Position numbers and translations under genes: made by a program
Origin: DAOUKH01 sp034421515
GTDB taxonomy: Bacteria > Chloroflexota > Dehalococcoidia > SHYB01
Length of the DNA: 38,894 nucleotides
Assembly (NCBI GenBank): GCA_034421515.1
Contig: DAOUKH010000056.1
Span: 1 to 38,894 of the forward strand
Direction of reading: 5' to 3'
Notes under the pieces: generated by a model
Database searches by the model: none
Told to the model about the DNA's origin: nothing
The model's input: only the letters and a program-made list of their open reading frames with translations
Part shown: piece after piece, positions 15,256 through 23,106 of the stretch
How the letters are laid out: each line of letters begins with the position of its first letter
Numbering within the stretch: the first letter of the stretch is position 1

Positions 15256-16193
15256 GACGCGTTCACCACGTCGATCACCTGTTCCTTGAAGCGGGCGGCG
15301 TTGTCGGCGTACTCGGCGCACGACTCGGCGGGCATCATGCAGGTGAAGACGCTGAAGCCCATCTCCCGAAGCGCCATGATCCGTTCGATGACGGGGCCGT
15401 GGTCGAAGTCGGGCGGGTAGGTGGAGTCGAGCCCGCCGATGCCGCCGGTGCAGAGCGTCAGCGGCGCGGTGCGGCCGACGCGCTCGGCGTGCTCGCGGGC
15501 GAGGTCGAGACGCTCCCGGAAGTCGTCGAGCGTGCTCAGCGGCGGCGTCAAGGTGCGGGGGAGCGTACCCGAGACCGGAATCCAGCCGTCGCACCGCTCG
15601 ATGGCGCGCCGCATCGCCTTCCGGCTGTTGCCGCCGACCCAGATCGGCGGGTGGGGCTTCTGCACCGGCGTCGGCTTCATCACGCAGTTGCGGGCGGTGA
15701 AGTGGCGTCCGTCGAAGTCGAAGACCTCGCCGGTCCACGCCGCCTTCATCGCGTCGATGGCCTCGTCGGAGAGCTCGTTGAGCTCCGCCCGGTCGACGCC
15801 CAGCGCATCGAACTCCGGCTTCAGGAAGCCGGCGCCGACGCCGATGATCAGCCGCCCATTCGAGATGGCGTCGACGGTCACCGCGGACTTCGCGGTAATG
15901 AACGGGTTCTGGTAGGGCAGGATGAGGACGTGGGTCTGGACGCGGAGGCGGGTCGTGGCGGCCGCTGCCACGGCGAGGGCGGCCCACGGGTCGAGGGGAT
16001 GGATGCCCAGGTTGGCCGTCCAGTTGGCCTCCGGTATCCAGTGGTGGGTCAGCTCGACGGCGTCGAAGCCGTTCGCCTCGGCAGCGCGCGCCATCGTCTG
16101 GATGCCCTCGGCGCTGGTGAACTCAGGGCCGAGGTCCCAGCGGTGCGTGAGGAGCCGCAGGTGGAACCTGGCGGGGCCGGCGGTATCGAACAT
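15252..16193 (-). CDS. LLM-class (luciferase-like) flavin-dependent oxidoreductase 2
   Basis: Second member of the luciferase-like superfamily, 313 residues. It has AEANGFDAVELTHHW, the strand TTRLRVQTHVLILPYQNPF, the signature DAISNGRLIIGVGAGFLKPEFDALGV, and PHPPIWVGGNSRKAMRRAIERCDGWIP, the usual late barrel motif. The ATG at 16191-16193 is preceded by a strong TAGGAGGG; an earlier in-frame start at 16232 is less likely. It is the first gene of a two-gene unit with oxidoreductase 1 (ATGA overlap) and has a good promoter at 16247-16275. The two proteins are only distantly alike, so the pair may act on related substrates or form a two-component set; this is inference. Confidence 0.9.
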   Translation of the reverse strand: MFDTAGPARFHLRLLTHRWDLGPEFTSAEGIQTMARAAEANGFDAVELTHHWIPEANWTANLGIHPLDPWAALAVAAAATTRLRVQTHVLILPYQNPFITAKSAVTVDAISNGRLIIGVGAGFLKPEFDALGVDRAELNELSDEAIDAMKAAWTGEVFDFDGRHFTARNCVMKPTPVQKPHPPIWVGGNSRKAMRRAIERCDGWIPVSGTLPRTLTPPLSTLDDFRERLDLAREHAERVGRTAPLTLCTGGIGGLDSTYPPDFDHGPVIERIMALREMGFSVFTCMMPAESCAEYADNAARFKEQVIDVVNAS

Positions 16194-16246
16194 GCGCTGC
16201 CCTCCTAACTGAACGGGTGGACCTCCCCGCACGGGAGCGCTTGCAT

Positions 16247-16275
16247 TGTTTAGACTTCAGACGCTAGCCTGTCAA
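16247..16275 (-). promoter_or_regulatory. Sigma70-type promoter for the oxidoreductase pair
   Basis: On the minus strand, TTGACA (16270-16275), a 17-base spacer and TAAACA (16247-16252). The ribosome site TAGGAGGG lies about 45 bases further on. Confidence 0.6.
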
Positions 16276-16281
16276 CTTTCT

Positions 16282-16319
16282 TAAACCTCCCTCCCTTTAT
16301 GGGAGGGACTGAGGGAGGG
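16282..16319. repeat. Intergenic repeat family A, copy 2
   Basis: CCTCCCTCCCTTTATGGGAG followed by GGACTGAGGGAGGG. It nearly matches copies at 12709 and 17905 and lies between divergent promoters of the oxidoreductase pair and the ligase-like gene. Confidence 0.7.
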
Positions 16320-16404
16320 TCCTCCCCTCCGGCCCCTCCCCTCTGGGGTAGACTGAAAGATGGCGCCCCTCTCGGGAGAGGAGCGCAGGAGCAAGAACAC
16401 GCCC

Positions 16405-17817
16405 ATGACCGCCACAACCCCGGACCGCCAGAAGACCCTCGAACAGATGCGGCGCATCTTCCGCCCCCGCGGCGTGGCCGTCGTCGGGGCGTCGGGAACG
16501 CCCGGCAAGATCGGCTACGCCATCGTCGAGAACCTCAAGAACGGCGGCTTCGCCGGCGGCATCTACCCGGTGAACCCCCGCGCCGACGAGATCCTCGGCT
16601 ACCCCTGCTACAAGAGCCTCGACGAGGTCCCCGACGACACCGACGTCGCCCTCGTCAGCATCCCCGCCCAGGGCGTCGCCGGACTGGTCGAGCCCGCCGC
16701 GGCGAAGGGAATTGCCGGGCTGGTGGTCATCAGCTCCGGCTTCGCCGAAACCGGCGAGGTCGAGCTCCAGCGGGACCTTCAGGCGCTGGCCCGCGAGCAC
16801 GGCGTGCGCGTCATGGGCCCCAACATCTACGGCTACTACTACACCCATGCCGGGCTCTGCGCCACCTTCTGCACCCCCTACACCGAAAAGGGCGGCGTGG
16901 CGCTCGTCTCCCAGAGCGGCGGCGTCGGCATGGCCATCCTGGGCTACAGCCGGTCGCGGCGCATGGGCGTCTCCGCCATCGTCGGCCTGGGCAACAAGAG
17001 CGACATCGACGAGGACGACCTGCTGGAGTTCTTCGGCGACGACCCCAACACCGAGGTCGTCGCCATCCACATGGAAGACCTGAAGAGCGGACGCGGCTTC
17101 TTCGAGGCCGCGAGCCGCGTCACACGCTCCAAGCCGGTGGTGGTGCTCAAGGGCGGACGCACCGGCGCGGGAGCGAAGGCGGCGGCCTCACACACCGCCG
17201 CGCTGGCCGGCGAGGACCGCGTCTACGACGCCGCCTTCGCCCAGTCGGGTGTCGTGCGCGCCCACACCCTCAAGGAGCTGCTCGACTGGTCGCGGGCGCT
17301 CCAGATGCTCCCCGACCCGCAGGGTGAGAACGTGGCCATCATCACCGGCGCCGGCGGCCTCGGCGTCCTCCTGAGCGACGCCTGCGTCGACCGCGGCCTC
17401 TCTCTCATGGAGGTTCCCCGCGACCTCGACGCCGCCTTCCGCCAATACATCCCCCCCTTCGGCGCCGCGGGCAACCCCATCGACATCACGGGCGGCGAGC
17501 CGCCGGAGACCTACAAGCAAACGATCCTGCTCGGCCTCAACGACCCCCGCGTCCACGCCCTCATCATCGGCTACTGGCACACCGTCATCACGCCGCCCAT
17601 GGTCTTCGCCAAGGTGCTCGAAGAGGCCATGAACGAGGCCCAGGCGGCGGGCAACGTCAAGCCCGTGGTCGTCTCCCTCGCCGGCGACACCGAGGTCGAG
17701 GAAGCCGCCCGCTACATCGAAGACTTCGGCGTCCCCGCCTACCCCTACGCCGCCGAAGACGCCGTCGCCGCCCTCGCCGCCCGCTTCACCTTCTGGCGCA
17801 CCAACCGCCGCGCCTAA
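16405..17817 (+). CDS. Acyl-CoA ligase (ADP-forming) alpha-like / CoA-binding protein 1
   Basis: Resembles the alpha part of ADP-forming acetyl-CoA synthetases, which make acyl-CoA or ATP through a phosphohistidine. An N-terminal Rossmann CoA-binding domain starts with RPRGVAVVGASGTPGKIGYA. The succinyl-CoA-ligase-like domain contains VALVSQSGGVGMAIL and a conserved AAASHTAALAG with the candidate phosphorylated His. A third flavodoxin-like domain follows from VAIITGAGGLGVLLSDAC. Length is 470 residues from the ATG at 16405, which has GGAG upstream; a start at 16360 is less likely. No ATP-grasp beta subunit is adjacent, so it needs a partner elsewhere or does another CoA-transfer job. A paralogue lies at 33330-34742. 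Confidence 0.8.
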   Translation: MTATTPDRQKTLEQMRRIFRPRGVAVVGASGTPGKIGYAIVENLKNGGFAGGIYPVNPRADEILGYPCYKSLDEVPDDTDVALVSIPAQGVAGLVEPAAAKGIAGLVVISSGFAETGEVELQRDLQALAREHGVRVMGPNIYGYYYTHAGLCATFCTPYTEKGGVALVSQSGGVGMAILGYSRSRRMGVSAIVGLGNKSDIDEDDLLEFFGDDPNTEVVAIHMEDLKSGRGFFEAASRVTRSKPVVVLKGGRTGAGAKAAASHTAALAGEDRVYDAAFAQSGVVRAHTLKELLDWSRALQMLPDPQGENVAIITGAGGLGVLLSDACVDRGLSLMEVPRDLDAAFRQYIPPFGAAGNPIDITGGEPPETYKQTILLGLNDPRVHALIIGYWHTVITPPMVFAKVLEEAMNEAQAAGNVKPVVVSLAGDTEVEEAARYIEDFGVPAYPYAAEDAVAALAARFTFWRTNRRA

Positions 17818-17829
17818 CCGCCCTCTCAT

Positions 17830-17848
17830 CCCGCCCATAATGGGCGGG
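17830..17848 (+). terminator. Stem-loop terminator after ligase-like gene 1
   Basis: CCCGCCCA-TAA-TGGGCGGG, a perfect 8-bp stem 12 bases after the stop codon. There is no clear T-tract, so efficiency is uncertain. Confidence 0.5.
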
Positions 17849-17904
17849 AAGCCAGACCCCCGGACGTCGACCCCGGCCCGCGCCGTCAGGCGCGCCGTTC
17901 CCTC

Positions 17905-17942
17905 TTAACCTCCCTCCCTTTATGGGAGAGGCTGAGGGAGGG
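17905..17942. repeat. Intergenic repeat family A, copy 3
   Basis: TAACCTCCCTCCCTTTATGG followed by GAGAGGCTGAGGGAGGG. It differs from copy 2 by a few bases. Confidence 0.7.
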
Positions 17943-17953
17943 CACAGCCCCGG

Positions 17954-18033
17954 CGGGGCGGTTCCGCCCCCTCTACCGCTGGGAGAGGGTTGGGGTGAGG
18001 GCGGGGGGCCGGGAGGGGTGCGCCAACCTCAAC
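17954..18033. repeat. Intergenic repeat family B, copy 2
   Basis: Begins GGCGGGGCGG, contains CTCTACCGCTGGGAGAGGG and the TTGGGGTGAGGGCGGGG segment, and ends GTGCGCCAACCTCAAC. It is nearly the same as 9313-9390 over about 75 bases. Confidence 0.75.
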
Positions 18034-18150
18034 GTAGCCCTTGGCCCTTATTTTGCAAAGGCCTCCGCTGGCGGAGACGCCCGTAAGCCCGTCTGGCCGC
18101 GGAAACCGTCCTCTCGACCCGCGGCCCGGCACCCGGCCGCCGTCGCAGCC

Positions 18151-18258
18151 CCCGCTCACGGCGCTCACGACGCTCACCAAAACGCTCACGACGCAACGGA
18201 GAAGACTCGATCACGAACGCTCACCAACGCTCACGAACGTCCACGAACGTCCACGAAC
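18151..18258. repeat. Degenerate short tandem repeats (CGCTCAC / CGTCCAC units)
   Basis: About ten irregular 9-12 base units sharing CGCTCAC or CGTCCAC, such as GACGCTCAC, GAACGCTCAC and GAACGTCCAC. The rest of the gene-free stretch 17818-18382 holds the two repeat families and two palindromes. No credible coding region is seen. Confidence 0.55.
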
Positions 18259-18319
18259 CCAACACCCGGCCGTCCCGCGCCTCCCGCTTCGCCGTTCCCG
18301 CTTTTGGCTTCCACACGCT

Positions 18320-18335
18320 GAGAACATACGTTCTC
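18320..18335. promoter_or_regulatory. LexA-like palindrome GAGAACATACGTTCTC
   Basis: Contains GAAC-ATAC-GTTC, matching the GAAC-N4-GTTC form of the Gram-positive-type LexA (SOS) box with extended arms. It lies between two convergent 3' ends and not at a visible promoter, so it may be an orphan site or a stem-loop. Confidence 0.35.
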
Positions 18336-18346
18336 TATGGTAGACC

Positions 18347-18368
18347 CTCTTGACGGTCTCGTCAAGAG
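18347..18368 (-). terminator. Stem-loop after the thiolase/DUF35 operon
   Basis: CTCTTGAC-GGTCTC-GTCAAGAG, a perfect 8-bp stem with a 6-base loop, 14 bases beyond the DUF35 stop codon. It lacks a clear T-tract on the minus strand. Confidence 0.45.
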
Positions 18369-18382
18369 CTCATTTACGGGAG

Positions 18383-18787
18383 TCAGGCCAGCCGGAACTT
18401 GGGCAGCGCGATCTCGTCGGTCACGTCCTCGAAGACGACCTCGACGGGAGCGCCGACGGCGAGGTCGTCCCAGGCCGCGCCTTCGACGTTGCTGAAGATC
18501 ATCGGTCCCTCGTCGAGTTGCACCTGAACGACGTTGTAGGGCATCACGTCGGCAAAGCTCTTCAGATAGGCCTGGTGCATCTCGATGCGGCCCCAGATCA
18601 CGCCCCGTCCGCTCGCCTCCATCCACTCGATGCGCGCCGACGCGCAGCGGGGACAGGAGAGATAGGGCGGGAACCAGACGTGGCCGCAGTCCAAACAGCG
18701 GGGCAGCAAAAGGCGGCGCTCCCTAGCTGCCTCCCAGAAGGTCCGGTCCTCGCGCGTGATCTTGGGTAGAGGTTTGTCGTAGGGCAT
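18383..18787 (-). CDS. Zn-ribbon / OB-fold DUF35 protein (thiolase partner)
   Basis: 134 residues. A rubredoxin-like zinc ribbon (CLDCG then CPRCA, near residues 31-48) is followed by an OB fold (RGVIWGRIEMHQAYLKSF to VEVVFEDVT). Such proteins are encoded beside SCP2-type thiolases and form a complex with them, shaping the acyl-CoA entry. That is the arrangement here: the ATG lies 2 bases after the thiolase stop codon. Full length. Confidence 0.88.
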   Translation of the reverse strand: MPYDKPLPKITREDRTFWEAARERRLLLPRCLDCGHVWFPPYLSCPRCASARIEWMEASGRGVIWGRIEMHQAYLKSFADVMPYNVVQVQLDEGPMIFSNVEGAAWDDLAVGAPVEVVFEDVTDEIALPKFRLA

Positions 18788-18789
18788 GG

Positions 18790-19938
18790 CTAGCTGTCCC
18801 TGACCAGAAGCGTGGCCCCCGACACCGGCGCGAGGCAGGCATAGAGCACGGCCCCGCAGTCGGCGACCTGCCGCTCGCCGCACTCGCCCCGGACCTGACG
18901 GATGGCCTCGGCGTGGTGGTTCCACCCTTGCATGTACGCCTCGCTCATCATCCCGCCGCTGGTGTTCACCGGCAGCTCGCCGCCCCGGCGAATGCGCCCG
19001 TCCTGCACCCAATCGAGCGCCTCGCCCCGCCCACAGAAACCGAACCCCTCCAGCGCCCACAGCACGGACACCGAGAAGTTGTCGTACACCTGCAGCGAAT
19101 CGACGTCGGCCCGGTCGAGCCCCGAACGCTCGAAGATCTCGTCCGCCATGCCGGCGCAGGCCTCGGCCCACAGGTCTTCCGGCACGAAGTGCTCCCGAAG
19201 GGCCGCGCACTCCGTGAAGGCAGCGATGCGCACCGGCGGCTTGCGCAGATCGCGGGCCCGCTCGAGCGTGGTCACGATGTAGCAAACGGCGCCGTCGGTG
19301 ACGAGACAGTAGTCGAAGAGCCGGAGCGGGCGCGCCACGAACCGCGAGTCCAGATACGACTGCAGGTCGAGCGGGCTCTGCATCACCGCCTCTGGGTTCA
19401 TCGAGGCGTGCTCGCGAATCGCCACCGAGACCTCGCCCAACCCGTCGGTCTTGCCGCCGAGTCCGTAGTCGGCGAGGTAGTGCTCGTAGGCAAGCGCGTA
19501 GAACGCGCCGGGCGAGGTCAGCCCGAAGACGGGATCGTAGAGGTCGCCGCCGCCCTCGTTGCCGCCAAAGTGGACCCGCACCGAGCGCATATTCGTGGCG
19601 TACACCAGCGCAACGTAGTCGGCCATGCCCGCCTGCACCGCCAGGGAGGCGTGGGCCAGCGCGACGGCGCACATCCGCCCGCTCATCGGATAGGGCGCCA
19701 GGAACCGAACGTCGCGTAGCCCGCCGCGATACGCTAGCTTCGGATAGTCCACCGAGCTGGCGATCAGGCCGTCGATCTGCTCCGCCTGCAGCCCCGCGTC
19801 GTCCAACGCCGTGCGCAACGCCTCGACGCCAAGCTGCTCTGCGGTTCGCTGGGGGTCGGGGTTGCGATAAAGATCATGGAAGTCCGTGGTGCCGACTCCC
19901 ACGATCGCCGTGTTACCGAAAACGCTGCCCTGCGCCAT
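18790..19938 (-). CDS. SCP2-type thiolase / acetyl-CoA acyltransferase family protein
   Basis: 382 residues in the thiolase fold, expected to cleave or condense beta-ketoacyl-CoA with CoA. Visible features are NTAIVGVGTTDFHDLYRNP at the N terminus, SGRMCAVALAHASLAVQAG (near residues 86-104) in the nucleophile region, VYDNFSVSVLWALEGFGFC in the second half and VNTSGGMMSEAYMQGWNHH with the catalytic-type His. Whether Cys90 is the true nucleophile cannot be settled by eye, as several SCP2-type members vary here. The ATG at 19936-19938 has GAGGGG upstream; a further in-frame start at 19974 adds only a basic leader. First gene of the pair with DUF35. Confidence 0.85.
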   Translation of the reverse strand: MAQGSVFGNTAIVGVGTTDFHDLYRNPDPQRTAEQLGVEALRTALDDAGLQAEQIDGLIASSVDYPKLAYRGGLRDVRFLAPYPMSGRMCAVALAHASLAVQAGMADYVALVYATNMRSVRVHFGGNEGGGDLYDPVFGLTSPGAFYALAYEHYLADYGLGGKTDGLGEVSVAIREHASMNPEAVMQSPLDLQSYLDSRFVARPLRLFDYCLVTDGAVCYIVTTLERARDLRKPPVRIAAFTECAALREHFVPEDLWAEACAGMADEIFERSGLDRADVDSLQVYDNFSVSVLWALEGFGFCGRGEALDWVQDGRIRRGGELPVNTSGGMMSEAYMQGWNHHAEAIRQVRGECGERQVADCGAVLYACLAPVSGATLLVRDS

Positions 19939-20029
19939 TGCCCACACCCCTCGTGCGCGCTCGCGGCGCATCATCCCACAGGCGCCGTCGGCGCCGCCAC
20001 TCGCCCATGCTCTGCTCCGGTTCCGCCCA

Positions 20030-20058
20030 TTGACACGCTACCGCCCTCCGAGTAACGT
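20030..20058 (+). promoter_or_regulatory. Sigma70-type promoter for the ABC importer operon
   Basis: TTGACA (20030-20035), a 17-base spacer and TAACGT (20053-20058). The start codon is about 43 bases beyond the likely transcription start, with GGGAGG as ribosome site. Confidence 0.55.
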
Positions 20059-20107
20059 TGCTTCGCTCCGGCCTTGATGTTTGGGCCGGGGGAAAGGGAG
20101 GACTTTC

Positions 20108-22042
20108 ATGAGGCGAATAAAGTCTCGCCTACTCCTGTTAGTGAGCGCGATCATCGTAACGGCGCTTGTCGCCGCCGCCTGCGGCGGGGACGATCCAACG
20201 GCGGCGCCACCAGCACCAGCACCTACGAATACGCCGGTCCCCGCGACCACGGCTCCCGAGCCAACCGCAGCGCCCGAGGCGACGGCTATGCCCGAGGCGA
20301 CGGCCATGCCCGAGGCGACGGCTATGCCCGAGGCGACGGCCATGCCTGAGGCGACCGCCATGCCCGAGGCGACGGCTATGCCCGAGGCAACGGCTATGCC
20401 CGAAGCGACCGCGGCCCCCGAGCCGACAGCGGCTCCTCAGCCGACGTCCACGCCACGGCCGACGCCGACGCCGACGCCGATCCCGGCGCCCGTCTTCGGC
20501 GGCGTCCCCGACCTGCCCAACGCGCAGTCTGGCGGCACGTTGATTCGGACGAACTCGGCCGAAGGGCCGACCTGGGACCCGTTGAAGGAACGTACCCAGA
20601 ACACCCAGGACCCCATTTCCCCGATGTTCGATCAGCTCCTGATCAGCCATCCCAACGAGTCGAGTCAACTCGTACCGCAGATCGCGGACACGTGGGAAAT
20701 CTCCGCCGACAACCTGACCTACACCTTCAGCATCCGCGACGACATCACCTTCCACAACGGCAGCGCCCTCAACGCCGCCGATGTCGCGTGGTCGCTCGAA
20801 ATCCTGCGCAGCCCGCCGGAGGGCTACGCCCCCATCAACCGGGGTCTGGTCGGCTCCATCGCCTCGATCGATACCCCCGACGACCGCACCGTGATCCTCA
20901 ACTTGAGCGAACCCGACAACGCCTTCCTCTACGCAATGGGGGGGCATGGACGCATGCACATCCTCGACCAAGAGACGGTCGAGGGAGCGGGCGGCGTCGC
21001 ATCGCTGACGGAGTGGCCGCCGATAGGCAGTGGCCCCTTCATGGGCGAGCGGGGCGGACACGACCAGGGCGTCTCCGTCGAGGTCGTGCGCAACCCCAAC
21101 TACTACGTGGAGGGACGCCCCTTCCTCGACAGCATGCAATGGTTCTTCATCCCCGACAGAGGAGCGCAGGAGGCTGCCTTCCTGGCAGGCCAGCTCAGCA
21201 TACTGGTAGTGAATACCGGGGCAGGGATCGATGAGATCAATTCCCGGCTCGCCAATAGCGCGTTTATCCAAGAGGTGGCGGACACCGTCTTCTGGGACCT
21301 GAACCTCGACTTCATCAACGAGGACTCGCCCTTCAGCGACATCAAGGTGCGCGAGGCCGTCTCATTGGCCCTCAATAGGGCCGAGGCGATCGAGTTGATC
21401 CGTCAGGGCCGCGGCGTCATGGGCGGCGTCATCATCCCCGGCAGCGGCTGGGAGATCCCCACGTCCGAGCTTCTGGCGTACCCCGGCTACACCGAGACCG
21501 TCGACGAGGGCGTAGCCAAGGCGAAGGCACTGATGGCCGAGGCCGGCTACCCCGACGGCTTCGAGTCCACGATCTGGACCCGGAACCACCCCGCCTACCT
21601 GACTCCTACCGTCGCCATGCAGGGGCAGCTCGAACGCATCGGCATCCGCGCCAACATCGTGCAGGCGGAACAGGCGGTCTTCTTCGCCGAGCAGCGGAAC
21701 CTCGACGTCTGGGACATGCAGAGCGGCGGCCACCGCTACACCGGCACCGACCCGAACTTCATGATCCGTGAGTTCTACCTCACCGGCGGGACGCGGAACC
21801 TCAACTTCTTCAGCGACCCCGAGGTGGACCGCCTCTTCTCGGAGCAAAACCTGGAGGCCGACCCTGGGAAGCGCCGTGAGCTCGTCAACCGGATCGAGCA
21901 CATCGTCGTGAGCTTCTACGGAAACCCGGTGCTGTACTACAACAAGGCGAACTACGCCATGTACAACTACGTCAAGAACCAGTCCTACCACGCCTCCTAC
22001 GGGTCCAACCAGGACTTCAGAGACGTCTGGATCGAACGGTAA
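20108..22042 (+). CDS. ABC importer substrate-binding lipoprotein, peptide/nickel family (SBP family 5)
   Basis: Extracytoplasmic binding protein of an oligopeptide/dipeptide/nickel type importer, 644 residues. The lipoprotein signal ends in VAAAC (Cys25). A long low-complexity linker (about residues 28-125) contains seven PEATAM units and one PEATAA. The SBP_bac_5 domain starts near SGGTLIRTNSAEGPTWDP and contains the family-type LVPQIADTWEISADNLTYTF and VREAVSLALNRAEAIELI. The substrate cannot be told from sequence. The ATG at 20108 has a strong GGGAGG site; the 27 upstream in-frame bases are unlikely to be translated. The two permease genes follow, separated by a perfect palindrome. Confidence 0.92.
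   Translation: MRRIKSRLLLLVSAIIVTALVAAACGGDDPTAAPPAPAPTNTPVPATTAPEPTAAPEATAMPEATAMPEATAMPEATAMPEATAMPEATAMPEATAMPEATAAPEPTAAPQPTSTPRPTPTPTPIPAPVFGGVPDLPNAQSGGTLIRTNSAEGPTWDPLKERTQNTQDPISPMFDQLLISHPNESSQLVPQIADTWEISADNLTYTFSIRDDITFHNGSALNAADVAWSLEILRSPPEGYAPINRGLVGSIASIDTPDDRTVILNLSEPDNAFLYAMGGHGRMHILDQETVEGAGGVASLTEWPPIGSGPFMGERGGHDQGVSVEVVRNPNYYVEGRPFLDSMQWFFIPDRGAQEAAFLAGQLSILVVNTGAGIDEINSRLANSAFIQEVADTVFWDLNLDFINEDSPFSDIKVREAVSLALNRAEAIELIRQGRGVMGGVIIPGSGWEIPTSELLAYPGYTETVDEGVAKAKALMAEAGYPDGFESTIWTRNHPAYLTPTVAMQGQLERIGIRANIVQAEQAVFFAEQRNLDVWDMQSGGHRYTGTDPNFMIREFYLTGGTRNLNFFSDPEVDRLFSEQNLEADPGKRRELVNRIEHIVVSFYGNPVLYYNKANYAMYNYVKNQSYHASYGSNQDFRDVWIER
20273..20416 (+). repeat. Eight 18-bp tandem repeats encoding PEATAM
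   Basis: Eight consecutive copies of CCCGAGGCGACGGCTATG with few changes, the last ending GCGGCC. They encode the surface linker between the lipid anchor and the binding domain. Copy number is likely to vary by slippage. Confidence 0.9.
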
Positions 22043-22062
22043 GGCTGAGAAACAAGCCACCA

Positions 22063-22092
22063 AAGAGGGGCGGGCCATGGCCCGCCCCTCTT
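22063..22092 (+). terminator. Perfect 30-bp palindrome between binding protein and permease genes
   Basis: The left arm AAGAGGGGCGGGCCA is exactly complementary to the right arm TGGCCCGCCCCTCTT. It lies 20 bases after the binding protein stop. A strong hairpin here would partly terminate transcription or protect the upstream mRNA, giving more binding protein than permease. Confidence 0.65.
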
Positions 22093-22135
22093 GCGCTTAG
22101 CCCGGCGTAGAAGACGGGCCAGACATCACCAAGCG

Positions 22136-23095
22136 ATGCAGCAATACGTAGTAAGGCGGCTGCTGGCGATCATCCCGCTCATGATCGGGGTGTCTATCGT
22201 CATCTTCTTTGTGATGCGCGTCTTGCCGGGGGACGTGGCGGCGGTCATCGCTTCCAGGGGGGACCTCGAGACCCCGCCGACCCAGGAACAAATCGAGGCC
22301 GTGCGCATCAGACTGGACCTAGACCGCAACATCTTCCTGCAGTACGGCGACTGGGTGTGGGACGCCGTCCGCTTCGACCTGGGCGAGTCCTACTTCAAAG
22401 AAAGATCCGTGCGCGACGACATCATCCGCAAGCTCCCCGTTACCATCGAGCTCGGCCTGCTGTCGATCCTGATCGCCTGGATCATCGCCCTCCCCGTGGG
22501 CATCATTTCGGCCGTCAAGCAGGACTCGGTCTGGGACTACGCGGGAAGAATCTTCAGCATTTCCGGTCTGGCCGTGCCCACATTCTGGGCCGGCATCCTG
22601 ACCATTCTCATCTTGTCCCGCTACTTTAGTTGGCTCCCTCCACTGGGGTACCGGGAGTTCTTCGAGGACCCCCGGGGCAACCTACTCCAGCTTATCTTTC
22701 CCGCATTGGCGCTCGGCTGGACGCTATCGGCCACCGCCGCGCGCATGACCCGGTCCTCGATGCTCGAAGTGCTGCGCGAAGACTATATCCGGACGGCGCG
22801 CTCGAAGGGCCTTAAGGAAGCCGTGGTGATCCTGCGGCACGCGCTGCGCAATGCCTTGATCCCCGTCATCACCCTCGCCGGCTTCATGATTTCGCTGGTC
22901 ATCGGGGGCACCGTCATCATCGAGAGCATCTTCAGCCTGCCCGGAATGGGCCTGTACCTCGTCCAAGCCATCGAGATACGAGACTTCCCCGTCATCCAAG
23001 GCGTCGTGCTCCTCATCGCTTTCGCTTTCGCGATCGTGAACCTGGTTGTCGACCTCCTGTACGGCTTCATCGATCCGCGTATTCGCCAGTCCTAA
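22136..23095 (+). CDS. ABC importer permease, DppB/OppB family
   Basis: First membrane subunit of the peptide-type importer, 319 residues. It starts MQQYVVRRLLAIIPLMIGVS, the usual N terminus with TM1, and has the RLDLDRNIFLQYGDWV segment. The EAA loop before the C-terminal segments is RTARSKGLKEAVVILRHALR, which contacts the ATPase. It ends YGFIDPRIR, typical of the family. The ATG at 22136 has no strong ribosome site, unlike its neighbours. The gene for the second permease follows after 11 bases. Confidence 0.92.
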   Translation: MQQYVVRRLLAIIPLMIGVSIVIFFVMRVLPGDVAAVIASRGDLETPPTQEQIEAVRIRLDLDRNIFLQYGDWVWDAVRFDLGESYFKERSVRDDIIRKLPVTIELGLLSILIAWIIALPVGIISAVKQDSVWDYAGRIFSISGLAVPTFWAGILTILILSRYFSWLPPLGYREFFEDPRGNLLQLIFPALALGWTLSATAARMTRSSMLEVLREDYIRTARSKGLKEAVVILRHALRNALIPVITLAGFMISLVIGGTVIIESIFSLPGMGLYLVQAIEIRDFPVIQGVVLLIAFAFAIVNLVVDLLYGFIDPRIRQS

Positions 23096-23106
23096 CTCGA
23101 AGCACG

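Noticed and set aside
14215..15987. Oxidoreductase 1 extended upstream to 590 codons
   Set aside because: The extra 244 residues are an Arg/Pro/His-rich shadow of oxidoreductase 2 in another frame. The real start is the ATGA overlap at 15252-15255.
12709..18033. Intergenic repeats as a CRISPR array
   Set aside because: Copies are kilobases apart with genes between them, and there are no regular spacers and no cas genes.
17818..18382. Small open frames in the gene-free stretch
   Set aside because: All are low-complexity Arg/Pro/Ala/Thr-rich frames over repeats, with no ribosome site or recognisable domain.
18383..19672. Single 429-codon open frame covering DUF35 and part of the thiolase region
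   Set aside because: Only the last 134 codons match DUF35; the upstream part is an Arg/Gly/Ala-rich shadow of the thiolase gene in another frame. The DUF35 start at 18787 follows the thiolase stop.
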